NCBI GenBank assembly: GCA_029532625.1
Contig: JARFXM010000003.1
Span: 3,162,001 to 3,226,000, forward strand
DNA: 64,000 nucleotides
Source: Lomentospora prolificans
Lineage: Eukaryota; Ascomycota; Sordariomycetes; Microascales; Microascaceae
Direction: 5' to 3'
Of the stretch, positions 44,432 through 55,263 are shown one piece after another (position 1 is the first letter of the stretch; every line of letters begins with the position of its first letter). The notes under the pieces were generated by a model. The model had not been told where the DNA came from. It searched no databases and saw nothing but the letters and a program-made list of their open reading frames with translations. Position numbers and translations under genes: made by a program.

Positions 44432-45548
44432 ATGTGCCATCTGAGGCTCTGTGTCTCGGTATTCTCGGCTTGGGGTGGTGTTTTGGGTTTGGCTTTCCGG
44501 ACGGTAGAAGGTTGGCTTTTTCTTGTTATTCGGCGTTGTGAAACTGGTGTTGTTTTGGAGAGCGACTGAACGTCTATTCTCTCCTTCCGTTCATTGACGT
44601 GGTATACGCGGTCTCGTTAGCTTCTCTTACATTCCTCTCCTTGACTTATACCCGGACCAGTACGCGGTCTACGACTTCATCTCTCCTAGGATACATACTG
44701 TCAATCTTTAATAGTCACCCACCGCGATCCTTCGAAAATGTCGTCGGAATTCCTTCCGTCTATTTATTTAGTATCCTATGTCTATTCGAGAGCCATGTAA
44801 ATAAATCTGTCTATACCCATTTCCAGTATTGAATGAGCAAAAAAAAAAAATCCATCATTTACCTTCCTTGCCCGATACGTCTCTGGGCCACACCACCAAC
44901 AGGGGAATATTTGATCAACTGATGTACAGCCGCGATTTCAAAATTTCTTCTTAGCCCTCTGCCTCATTTCTATCTGTGCCCTGTCTTTCTTTCTCCATCC
45001 ATGTCTAAAGGTGTCGTGGTTCGGGTGACTTGCATCATCTGACAACCCCGCCCTACCCTTCGAATGTGGCTTGTTCCAACCCACCCATCATCGGATTCGT
45101 TAAGCGTGAGGGTAAGCGTCGAGATTTGTAGGGTAGCTATGTGAGGAAATGAGGTGTTGGATTTAGGTGGTCAGGCGGTCAAGCCTCTCAATGATCGCTT
45201 TTGAGATGGCTAGGGTATTGAAGGGATGCAAGTGCGTCAAAAGAACAAATGAACCAGTGAAGTATTAGGGCGTGCACCGATGCAGGAAATGTGTCTCTCG
45301 TGTTAATGGGAAGCTCCTCAAGCTGGCGACGGCGGGAGAGTGGGAATTAGCCAAAGTCTTATCTGGCACGATTGCTGGGACTCCATCGGTGAACCAGAGG
45401 CGGGACTGGGCGTGCCTCGAATCGCCCGCACAACATGGCTATACGGTTCGCGCCCATGTACCGTAGTCAAAGCCCCCAGAGATATTAAAGATATGATTAT
45501 TAGACGTGCTTCGAATTATGCGAACCACGTATCCATGCAAAATTCCTT
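44432..45548. other. Convergent intergenic region
   Basis: About 1.1 kb lies between the Ras-like gene and the SUR7/PalI gene, holding both 3' ends. Nothing else is supported; an A13 run lies at about 44838-44850. Confidence 0.5.
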
Positions 45549-46472
45549 TCAAGTCAACGAGTATCTGGCGGATGAGGTATGTGCGCTTCTCCTCTTGTTG
45601 ACAAAATCCTGGACACTGAAGCGCTTCTTCTCCGACAAGCGAGGCGAGTTGGACGTATCGGGGGTACATTCCCCTTCTTTGTGCTTGTATGTATGGCAGC
45701 AGCAGCCGACAGCGGAGTGAAGGAAGAAAGCAGTCGTCGACAGCAGAGCGGGGATCCACATAGACGCTAGCATTATAGCACTAAGATCAACTCCAATGTT
45801 GAGTTCGGACTGGAGTGTGAGGGCGTACTTGGCGGCAACGCTGAACACGGTGGCAAGGATGGTTGCGCCGCCAACAAGGATCGAGGCGATGAGCGAAAAG
45901 GAGACAATGGGAATACACCAGCCTCTGGAGCGGAGAACGAGAGGCGAGATGAACATGAGTATGAAGCAGAGAACAATGCCAACGATAAAGAAGGCCCACA
46001 TAACCTGTTGTCCTAACCGAAGAAGATCTAGAATGGTGAGAACTTGGGTCGGTAGGGCAATCTTTGCACCCGCAAGGAGCTCATCCATAAGGATCTGAAC
46101 GGGATTAAACCAGTAGAACCTCACAGGAGTTGAGCAGAATACAATGCCCCTAAGAAAGTCAGTACCGTACATACGGACGAGTCTAAGCTGACGAAGAGTT
46201 TAAACGTACTCATCATTGTAACCTTCACAAAAGTTCCACAAGCCTACTTGGTAGAAGTCATGGAGACCAAGACTGCGCGCGACCGAATTAAGAAGACCGG
46301 CATTGGGAGCATCAAGGGGTATGACGTTGGCAACCTGGAGCTTGAAGAAGTAGATATCTCGAAGGACGGCTTTGTCGCTCGTATTGCCAATGATGACGAG
46401 AATGAGGAAGATGACAGAGATAAAATAGCAGCCAGAGGCCACGAAGACAGCGTTTCTTCGATGATCGGTCAT
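45549..46472 (-). CDS. SUR7/PalI-family four-helix membrane protein
   Basis: Members of this family sit in the plasma membrane, either in eisosome-associated MCC domains (Sur7) or as part of the ambient-pH sensing complex (PalI/Rim9). Exon 1 is 46472-46210, the intron 46209-46150 (60 nt, GTACGT...TTAG) and exon 2 46149-45549, giving 287 residues. Helix 1 is at about 10-29. The extracellular loop carries the claudin-like signature: GLWNFCEG then FCSTP and FYWFNP (77-104). Splicing joins the two halves of that motif and so supports the model. Three more helices follow (about 128-148, 158-182 and 198-222). The C-terminal tail is short and hydrophilic, with Ser and Lys. The short tail fits Sur7-like better than PalI, which usually has a long one. 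Confidence 0.83.
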
Positions 46473-47923
46473 GGTAGATCCAGAATGCGGCTAGCATGTG
46501 CTGCGCGAGGTTGAGGAAAATGGCGAGGGGAAAACAGAGAAATATAATGTGGCGGAGAAGCTGTTTACCAGAGCTTTGATACCTGGACCTGACAGGTGGA
46601 AAAGCGCCTTCAAGACGACGGATATCAAGGATGAATATGAAGTTAATGCGTAGAATAAAAAAAAAAAAATTCGGATGAGGTAAAGTTAGCCCGGCCAACA
46701 AAGGGAAAAGAAGGTCTGTAGGTGGTCCGCTCGGTGCAGCTTGATCTGGCGTCTGTTGTATAGTTTAAGCCCAGCCTTTGAAGCAACCCAAACCGACTGG
46801 AAAAGGGTCTCGCGTCTTGGTCAGGGAGGTGCGGGACTAGGGTATTGCGCCAACAGAAGACCTTATTTTAAACAGGTGCTCGGATCAAGAGGTCATTCGC
46901 CAATGGGTTGTTCGATAAAAAGGAACAGGGCTGACCAGAATAACAACGTGATGGGCCGGGATGAGTGTGTCAAGAGCTAGATCGGGAGGCAGCGGCAGCT
47001 TTGGGCGAGCGACGAGGGGCGACTTAGATCTGGTTCCAGTGAACTACAGCGAATGCAGAGAGCCGATGTCAGCTGGTTTCCGTAGGCGCGGGTTCGAGTA
47101 GCGGACGGGTCTCAGGAAGGAATCCGGGATCTCTCGTACGGGGGCCGCGCTTGGCAGACCTCGAGGCCTGGAGAGTGTCGTGGTCGTTGGCGGAGGGTTG
47201 GCGTCTTGTTTGGCGAGGGTCCGGCGCTTCTGCGTCAAGCTCGTCGTAGGAAGGACGATTTACTGGATGACGATGCTCGAAGCTTGAGCAGGGGTGCTGA
47301 GTCAGCGGCGTGCTTCAATGGGCTCGCTGCGTGTCGAACCTGAGTGGTAAGTTGAAACGGGCAGGCCAGGGTGCGTCTCGTTTACGAAGAGCCACTACAA
47401 AGCTCTAGCCGGGCGTCGTGTCAAGCTTCGTGAGCGAATCGAAAGAGCCCAAAACACGGAAGGATTTGCAGTTTACATGAATCTCGAGATTTCTTGATCT
47501 AAACTACAAGAACGGCGACGCAACGGAGAAACCGAGTGAACTAGAGAAAACTGGGGAGAGTATGCAACAACTTGGAGAAAACCTGAAAGCCAAGCTGGAA
47601 GCATACGAAGCTTGTGGGGTGGGTGGAGAATGGCAAAAAGCATCAATGATGTCTAAACCTGTCGATCCATGCTGGGCCGACCCCAACGAAAGAAAGGATG
47701 GGCAGCATCGACACCTTTAGAATGCAGGTCGCCTTCTGCCTATGTACTTCGTATCCGCACACGATCATGGACCCAAGCTCGCCAAGGCATCAATTGGGCA
47801 GTCTAGACGGCACTGTGTGGCTCAGTGGCACTCTGAAAGGTCCCACCAGAGCGCCGGGTCAGCCCTGAAGCCTGGCCGTACAGAAAGTAAACGCCCGGAA
47901 AGCCTGTCGTCGCTCAAACGTAG

Positions 47924-47939
47924 CCAGCCAGCTGGCTGG
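47924..47939. repeat. 16-bp perfect palindrome CCAGCCAGCTGGCTGG
   Basis: The sequence equals its own reverse complement over 16 bp. It consists of two inverted GGCTGG-type units, the same motif that is repeated at 25-26 kb, 41 kb and 56.7 kb. It is a possible dimeric binding site or a slippage product. Confidence 0.85.
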
Positions 47940-49149
47940 TTGGCCAGGGAGGGAGGCCTAAACCCCTTCGACAGGCGCCGTTACTCTCCGCGCTAGCGAT
48001 ATGCGGTTTGGTTCATCCAGGGGTTGAGAAACGTTCAATTCCTCGTTGCTACCATGAGTCTGCCATGTGAATATCGATGCCTAGAAGCCAAGCATTACCA
48101 CATCGAGAACTAGTACCAGAGACCATCCATCTTCAAGGCCCCAAAAAAAAAACAAAGTTTGCCGACCCATTACGGATGGCGGGCCAGATGAAGGCGCAGC
48201 CGTTCTCTTTGATTGTGACGCGCAAGCACTGGAGAACCAACGCCATACCTACCCTGCGCCGCCGCCGATTCCTTGGTCTTCTGTTCGGTCCAACCTCGTA
48301 TTTCCTTGATTCAGCCTTTGGTTGTCTGGATATATATGCTTGTGCGGCGGGAATACATGTTTTGCACTTGTGCAAAAGGAGGACACCGGCAGGTCTTTAC
48401 CCTTGGGTGCTGGTTGCTTGCTTCGGTACCTGCGGCTCCCCAGAACCTGAGTTGGAAATTACATCAAACCACGCTCCTGTTCACCGTAACACTGGCGTAA
48501 TCCCGAAGTATTCGGCCACTTCTTTTTGTATGAACGATACATTCCACGTTTCGTCCAGTCATCTTGTAGGTTGGTCCAATACAGACCACGTTATGTTGGG
48601 CGATGCGCCGGCCAAGGAAGTCGGCTTCGCTTGGCGACAACTCGGGCTCGGCACGGGACAATGACAGGCTAGGAGACGCCGACCAGAAACACCATCGACG
48701 GAATCCGCCAGGGTGCTTTTCCTATTTTCGACCTTATTTTCCGATTCCAGCTCCAAACCTCAGCTCAATTCTACTCAATTCTAGATTCTAGACACCTAGG
48801 TCAGGGGACACGGGCGACGGTACTGACATGTAAAATAGCACAGCTCTCCTCGTCATCGTCCCTCTAGGGCTACAGTGCACATCACCTGTTCCCACCATCT
48901 TTTCTCCTTGATCTTGACGACTGAGAGCTCCACCTGACCAGATCACTCGGCCCCCAATTGTTTCGTGCATTCTGGAGCTATCTCCAAAGAGCTCTGTGTT
49001 CACTCTCTTGGAACAACAAAACCATTGGCCACTTGCGGTTTTATCCAACAATCAATCACTTCTATCCCAGACGCGCTCACTTTTGTCTCTTTTACTTCGT
49101 ACCCCCGAAACGACTTTTATCTCCCAAAAATTCCCCGCTGGTCTTTGGC

Positions 49150-49200
49150 TTTCCCAATCTCTTTCACACTCTTTTTTTTTTCCTTCCCTTCCCTTTTCGG
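49150..49200 (+). promoter_or_regulatory. Pyrimidine-rich promoter/leader tract of the PLC-like gene
   Basis: About 50 nt of nearly pure C/T, including a T10 run, lie some 230-280 bp upstream of the ATG. Their placement suggests a core promoter or leader element. Confidence 0.45.
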
Positions 49201-49429
49201 GGGTTGTCTCCCTTTGTTCTTTCGATCCTCGACAGCCTCTATGTATTACAGGTAGCCTGTGACCGAGTGACGTACCCCAACTCAGATCCTTTCTCGCCAG
49301 GCGTTGCGAGGCTGATCCTTCCCCAAATATTATAATTACCCCTCGCCCAGCATCACTGCTGTGAAGAAGCTTCTACTGGTTGGAGCTTGTTCCCTTCACC
49401 CACCGCGCATTCTCAGTTGATTAGGAAAC

Positions 49430-50788
49430 ATGGTTTCCATTAGCATATCCCGGTTGACCAGGCTGTGCCTCTTGGGCCTAACTTTTTCTCACAACGCCCT
49501 AGTCCTCTCCCAGGGCATATCTAGCTCCTCGACCACCACCGTCGCCGCCGCTACCACCAAGACCAATGGAGCGGACGCCTTGAAAGCCGAAGAAAGCAAG
49601 ACCACGAGTAAAGACGTCACCATTCTTGTCGGAACAAAAACAATACCAAACGACACCCCCACCGGAGCGTACGCAACTTACACTGGGAAGATAACGCTAC
49701 CGGCAGATAACAGCACCATAGACGCCACAGTGACTTTTACGGGCTCTGTATCAACCACGTTTGCCAGTAACATCTCGGCGACGGATACGGGTGCCCAGCC
49801 TAAAAACACGCAACCATGCAATAATTACGTCGAGTTTTGCGAGCGCAAGTATAGCAACATTACCGTCGTAGGCTGCCACAATTCGCCCTTCGTTCGCAAG
49901 GGCAGCTCTGCGGCCAACCAGCAGCTCGACGTCGTCCACCAACTCAACGACGGCGTACGGTTTCTCCAGGCCCAAATCCAGTGGCCTACCGACGGCAGCA
50001 ACGTGCCGCACTTTTGTCACAGCTCTTGCGATATGCTCGACGCGGGACCCATCACCGACTGGCTAACGACGGTGCGGGAATGGGTTGACAACCACCCCTA
50101 CGACGTCGTCACTATATTACTTGGCAATGGCAACTATTCCAAGCCCGACTTGTATGCCCCTCATATCGAAGCCAGCGGCATTCTCAAGTACGCATATAGA
50201 CCTCCCTTCGTGCCCATGGCCCTCGACGATTGGCCCACGCTTTCCGAAATGATTCTCAAAGGCAAGAGGGTTGTAATGTTTCTGGACTACGAGGCGAACC
50301 CGACGGAATTCCCTTGGCTTCTCGACGAGTTCTCACAGATGTGGGAGACGCCTTTTGACCCCATCGACAACACTTTCCCTTGCACAGTACAGCGCCCGCC
50401 TGATCTCGCCGCCGACGCGGCCAAAGACAGGCTCTACCTTCTCAACCACAACCTCAACGCCGAGTTCAATCTTTTTGGCGCTTCGATCCTGGTCCCCGCC
50501 GTGTCGCTTTTAAATGTGACCAATGGCGAGAACGGCGAGGGCAGCCTAGGTAACTCAACGGCGGGCTGTGTCAACTCGTGGGGCCGCCCGCCCAACATTC
50601 TCAACGTCGACTACTACAACTTTGGCACGCCCGAGGGTTCCGTGTTCAAGGTTGCCGCCAGGTTTAACAACGTTACCTATAACGGCTCCTGCTGCGGGAA
50701 GGTTGTGAGTGAGGGTGCCGGCGTGACCGCGCCAGCGCTGGTCGCGTTATGCATGGCGGTTGCCTTTTCGGTCCTCATGTCTTCCTGA
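49430..50788 (+). CDS. GPI-anchored PLC-like phosphodiesterase
   Basis: The single exon encodes 452 residues. An N-terminal signal peptide (about 1-28) is followed by a Thr/Ser-rich stem (30-125) with N-glycosylation sites. The PLC-X-like TIM-barrel domain covers about 128-415. Candidate catalytic residues are His150 in VVGCHNSPF and His197 in FCHSSCDML, equivalent to the two histidines of PI-PLC. GVRFLQAQIQW, DVVTILLGNGN and VVMFLDYEAN are the usual strand motifs, and QRPPDLAADAAKDRLYLLNH is typical of fungal members. The C-terminal hydrophobic end (TAPALVALCMAVAFSVLMSS) after a Gly/Ser region fits a GPI-attachment signal. It probably acts at the cell surface. Whether it cleaves phosphoinositides or GPI anchors is not known for fungal relatives. 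The ATG follows a leader with a good pyrimidine tract. Confidence 0.83.
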   Translation: MVSISISRLTRLCLLGLTFSHNALVLSQGISSSSTTTVAAATTKTNGADALKAEESKTTSKDVTILVGTKTIPNDTPTGAYATYTGKITLPADNSTIDATVTFTGSVSTTFASNISATDTGAQPKNTQPCNNYVEFCERKYSNITVVGCHNSPFVRKGSSAANQQLDVVHQLNDGVRFLQAQIQWPTDGSNVPHFCHSSCDMLDAGPITDWLTTVREWVDNHPYDVVTILLGNGNYSKPDLYAPHIEASGILKYAYRPPFVPMALDDWPTLSEMILKGKRVVMFLDYEANPTEFPWLLDEFSQMWETPFDPIDNTFPCTVQRPPDLAADAAKDRLYLLNHNLNAEFNLFGASILVPAVSLLNVTNGENGEGSLGNSTAGCVNSWGRPPNILNVDYYNFGTPEGSVFKVAARFNNVTYNGSCCGKVVSEGAGVTAPALVALCMAVAFSVLMSS

Positions 50789-53289
50789 GTTTCCGCAAGC
50801 ATAAAGTGCGATAGGACGGAGCAAGCATTCACCGGAGTTTTGAGGAATTTTCATGACTTAAGAATATATGGACGGACGGCACCTAGAATATATACTACTT
50901 AGACTTTCTCGGAAGAGGCTGGGATCCCGAGTCTCGTTATTTTTCTGGGCAGTCACCTGTCAGTGCAACAGACGGCACAGCATGGAATTGGAGTTCTTGT
51001 TTTATCTGGTACTTTTCCTACACGGTAGGAGTAAACCAATACTAAATCCCCATAATGAAGGTTATATTTTCTACTCTACTTTTTTCCTGGTTCCAGGTTT
51101 CGCATCTCATCAATTGCATTCTCGTTCCGTAAGCCCAAATTTGGAGCGCCCAACTCGCTAATCTAGCTCGGACGCATCGATACCCGTATCCTCAGCAGCT
51201 TCGAGTATTATGGTCGAAGCACGGGGGATCGACGACGAAGAAACACCTGGGCATCCCTCGATGCTCAGACCAGTGAATGATCGGCTTGGCTCGCGAGCTC
51301 GGACTAGCCCTCTATCCTCGTTTCAGTGGCTGGAAAGCTCCCGTCCTGCGCGTGTGCAGCTTGTTATGCGATGTGCACCTTGTGCCATTTCGTTTCTCAA
51401 CGGGGAAGAGAGAGTTATCTGCGCTCGCTTGCGAGATCTACGAGAGGCGAGTTATTCTAGCTAGTCCTACCAGTTTTGTGGGAACGTGAAGATGGAAGTT
51501 GCGGTAGCGGACGATGATCCGGAGAGCTCCCTGGGCCCGTGGATAAATCCCCCAAGCATCGAGATAAAATTCAACCCTCAAGTGAATTAAGATTAATATT
51601 AGTGGAATGGAATTAATTCCTACGGTTACGCCAAGGGCTCTGAAATCGAAAACTGTGACTTTGTTTCTGATATCAGCCGACCGGGGCCTTGCAGGCAGGC
51701 GATGAAACTCGCGCGCAGAGACCAGGCGATGCTTCGCGTCTCACATTGCCCATTTCGTTTAGCTAAAGGACGGCGAGGGCGGATGCCCAACTTTACTCAG
51801 TACAACAAGGCCACGGATGTGAACTGGAGGAGAAGACTCCGGCCCTGTAGTAGGTAGTGTAATCTAAACTTGGTTCTACCGGCATCCGCTCTGGGTAAGA
51901 TGTCAAAAACAAGCTCCTGGGCTTTGACACCTAGGCAAAACTCTCACGACGCAAGACATCAACATCACCAGCTCTTGGCATTGCCAGCCCGCAGTCACAC
52001 CTGATTCAGGGTAACATCAACCCCCCATCACCTCGGCGTGCCCAGGTCAAACCGCAAACGCCCGGGTTGGGTAGAAAATAGGCCCTTTTTTTGGGGGCAT
52101 TTCCATCAACTGCCGGAGCCCGTCTCGAAGCATACACACCTCTCCTCTGTCCCAGAATCCCGACCGCTGGTCGACTATAACAGGATCCGCCGACGCTAAA
52201 ACCATCGTCCGATGAGCTGCTTCTAGAGTGCAACCTCCAATTCCGTCTAAATACTTTCTGTCCCGAGCTCAGACGAACGAAATCCTTGCTCCGCCTTGCC
52301 TAGAATGAAAATAAGAAGGTCGAGATCGAGGTTATGATTCGTATTGATGCTACTACGTTTGCGCATAGCACAGTGCCACCGTACGAAGCCAGTTAGAACG
52401 TCCCGCAATTAATGCCTTTTCATCCCACGGCTGTGTTATAAACACCTGGTCCTTGCTCGACTTCGGCCCTCTATCCTGGGCATCGAGACAATTTCCAATA
52501 CTGAAATACCGGGTCTTGGAATGTCCCCTCACAATGATCGTAGATTCCAGTCCTGGATCTCGTGCCCCGGTCCCTGTTTTTTATGGACCAAACCATGCCG
52601 AAACGCATGCAGAGCCAACCTTTGAAATATTTGCAAAGTGGGAGGGTCGGGGCTCGGGGTACAGTTTAACCGCTGCTAACGTGAACGCCTGGTAAGCCTC
52701 GACCGCTGCCGGTCGATCAGCGAGGAGCGAGACTTCCTCCCCCCCCCTTGGACTCACTTCCAACGATCTACGCATTGGCGAGAGAAGAAGAAAAAGAAGG
52801 TTCTTGTGGAGATGATGCCCGGAATTTACTGGGCGCGCCCCGCGGGGAGCCCCGTTTATGCTCACTTGCATATATGGTCCCTGATCGACCTTCATTTCAT
52901 AGCTTATTAGTATCTTCATCGTCGTGCCATAAGAAGTCCAAAACGATCTGCGGAAGGAAGAAGTGCTTAAGGCCCTCCTCGCAGGTGAGGAAAGACCGAG
53001 CTGCGAAAGGCATCGGAGGGTGAATGTTGTCGACTCGTTTCGCAACATGGGATCAAACTGGAAAGATCATCAGAAAGAATGTCTCGTAAAGCTAGAGAGA
53101 ATAGCGTTATAGGAAGGAAAACATACTGGACACCGTGAATATTTAAACAGTCAGGATACCCCTAACATCCTTCACTTGTCTTTCTACCTTCCTCGTAGGA
53201 TTTAGTTGAGCTAGACCCCGACATCTTCTAGAGAAAGAAAATCCATCCGTACTGGTTACGAGACTATCCTTAATATTAATACCACCACT
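50789..53289. other. Intergenic region upstream of the GPI wall-protein gene
   Basis: This 2.5-kb stretch lies between two plus-strand genes. A minus-strand frame at 52581-53048 (155 codons) starts with a presequence-like peptide but then has no protein character. I see no repeat family. The promoter of the downstream gene should lie in its last few hundred bases, which include an AATATTTAAA stretch near 53136. Confidence 0.5.
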
Positions 53290-54305
53290 ATGAAGTCTCT
53301 TACCGTCCTTGCCTTGGCCACCGCCGTTGTGGCCCAGAATTTGTAAGTGAACCTCGAAACACACTCACCTACGTACAAACCTCCAGCTTACACCGCGTCA
53401 GTGACGCTTGCACAGAGGCCGGGCAAGCTTTTTGTGACGGCGGCTCTCTAGCTACCGAGTCCATCATCCAGTGTACAGGACCCGGTGCGGGGACCGTATC
53501 CCGCTGCCGAGATACTCTCACAAGCCAAGGCGTAGAGCCTGCGGAAGTATCCATGTGCTACCAGACTTCTGCTGAAGTTGGCGACGCTGGTTGCGAGAGA
53601 GACGTAAGTTCGCCACCCTAGTTCCTACTTCATAAATATCTCTTCTAATGCCAGCAATAGTGTGTCGTCTTCAACTCTGTTACATCCTTCACGCTTGACT
53701 CGTCCATCTGCAATCCTGGCAGACCACAAGAGCCTCGTCCAAGCTCTAGCGGACCTGCGCCTACGCGCACCGGAAGAGGCGGCGGCGGTGGTCCCAGCAA
53801 CGGTGGTGGCTCTGGCGGTGGCAGTGAAGAGCCTGAGCCTACTCGTCCTGGCCCACCTCCCTCCGAGGGTGGAGGTGGCCGCCCCACTGCCTCCGGTCCT
53901 CCCGGTGGTGGCTCTGGCAGTGAGCGTCCAAGTTCCACTTCTGGTCCTGGGGAAGGCGGCCCTAGAGGTCCCGGCGGTGGCCGTCCCACAGAAACTGAGG
54001 GCGGCCGTCCGGGCCCCGCTCCCACCGGAGGTCCAGAAAGCCCCGGCGGCGGCGAAGGTGGAGAGCGTCCCACCCGTCCCGGCGATGGACCCGGCGGACC
54101 CGGCGAAGGAATGACCACTACCCGCTCCGGTCCCCCCGGAGGTCCCCCTGCAACCACTGGTCGAGGGGGCGGTGGCGGCGGCGCTGGTAACGCAACCTCA
54201 TCCTCGAGGCCGCCGACTTCGACGTTTGTGCCTGCTGGCGCTGAAATCGTCAGGGCAGGGGGGATCGTGGCATTTCTGGGATTTGCCGCCGCGTTGCTAG
54301 TTTGA
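53290..54305 (+). CDS. GPI-anchored Gly/Pro-rich cell-wall protein
   Basis: Three exons (53290-53342, 53387-53603, 53661-54305) with introns of 44 and 57 nt, both GTAAGT-AG, give 304 residues. A signal peptide (MKSLTVLALATAVVAQ) comes first. The N-terminal domain (about 18-105) has eight Cys in a spaced pattern (DAC, FC, QC, RC, MC, GC, DC, IC), but the spacing is not that of a CFEM domain. Residues about 110-270 are a Gly/Pro/Ser/Thr/Arg-rich stalk with irregular GGG, RPT and GPP units and no regular repeat length. The end (VPAGAEIVRAGGIVAFLGFAAALLV) is a GPI signal. Alternative acceptors were rejected because CAA-TAG would terminate the protein. It is probably a wall structural or adhesive protein; the family is not recognised. 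The stalk makes long spurious antisense frames. Confidence 0.75.
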
Positions 54306-55263
54306 AGAGGGACATGCTGGGGGCGCAATGGGTTGGGTTTCTTTTGGGGAAATATTGCATCGGTGATTAGACAAGAGGATGACAATGGGCGTTACCGGAG
54401 TCGAATGTCTTGTTTAGGAGTCTACTTTTGTGCGTAATGCTTTTGAACCGACTTTGTTCGCAGTGTAATTTGAATCACAACTGTCCTAAAGCAAGCTACA
54501 AAATAAACCGCCAATTGGAAAATAGTTGTCTCACAAGGGAACTTGGATGATCGCTCGATGAAAACACCAGCTTCATTTGGAGAATTTTATATGAATAGAT
54601 TCAAAGTGGCCTCTATTCGCCGGGTATACTATCTACTTGAACATGTACCCAAAGACCTCCACTCAGGTGGCTGGCTCAGATACGACATCTGAGGCCACCG
54701 CCGATTGATATGGAATACAGGATTTCCCAAAGTCCGCCAACGGTTCCATTAACGGTTCGAGCAACTTCCAAAAAATTGTCGGGTGGGGGGAAACGTGGCA
54801 GAAGCATCCGAGGCAAGCCTCTTCAGCCTCCGCCGGAGCGGCCGAGATGGAATTGTTCCTCGCAGTAAACGCAAGAACAAAATCCATTTCGACCAGGGTA
54901 GGTCGAAAGGCATCGACCCATGGTTTGGACGAGGAGCAAGGGGGAGAACACCGAACCACCCACCAAGGTACCAGCCAAGGGTGTGGTGATCGGGTCTCAA
55001 AACCGCGCTTCTCCTCTGGGGATGCAGGGGCTTGGCCGTTGCATAAGAGACAACCGCATCAAGTTTGCTCGCCGAGTCAGGAAAACGCGCCGGGACCTCA
55101 GAGCGTCGCGGGCGCGAACCAAGAAACTCGGGAGAAGTGTAGTGAATGTCGTGAAAGTAGCTTTCATCATTAAAATAAATAGTCTCATTAAAAAGGGGTC
55201 ATGAACATCATCGAAGCGAAAAGCGGCAGGAAAGTCTTTCGGTCCTGAGCAGGAGCGAGGCAT
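54306..55263. other. Convergent intergenic region
   Basis: Just under 1 kb lies between the GPI wall-protein gene and esdC, containing both 3' ends. No further gene or repeat is supported. Confidence 0.5.

Larger units (their letters stand above)
46473..49429. other. Divergent upstream region between SUR7/PalI and the PLC-like gene
   Basis: This 3-kb region has no supported gene. The longest open frame (195 codons at 48077-48664) has a chance-like composition. It holds a perfect 16-bp palindrome of GGCTGGC type at 47924-47939 and a pyrimidine-rich tract before the PLC-like gene. Confidence 0.5.

Noticed and set aside
47334..47350. Possible tRNA B-box (GTTCGACAC on the minus strand)
   Set aside because: The flanking bases do not form a T-arm stem and no A-box or acceptor stem is found.
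48077..48664. 195-codon plus-strand frame upstream of the PLC-like gene
   Set aside because: No domain, signal or conserved composition; length is within chance.
52581..53048. 155-codon minus-strand frame starting like a mitochondrial presequence
   Set aside because: After the first 40 residues the sequence has no protein character and no conserved motif.
53645..54385. Antisense 246-codon frame opposite the GPI wall-protein gene
   Set aside because: It mirrors the Gly/Pro/Arg codon repeats of the sense gene; the sense strand has signal peptide, introns and GPI signal.
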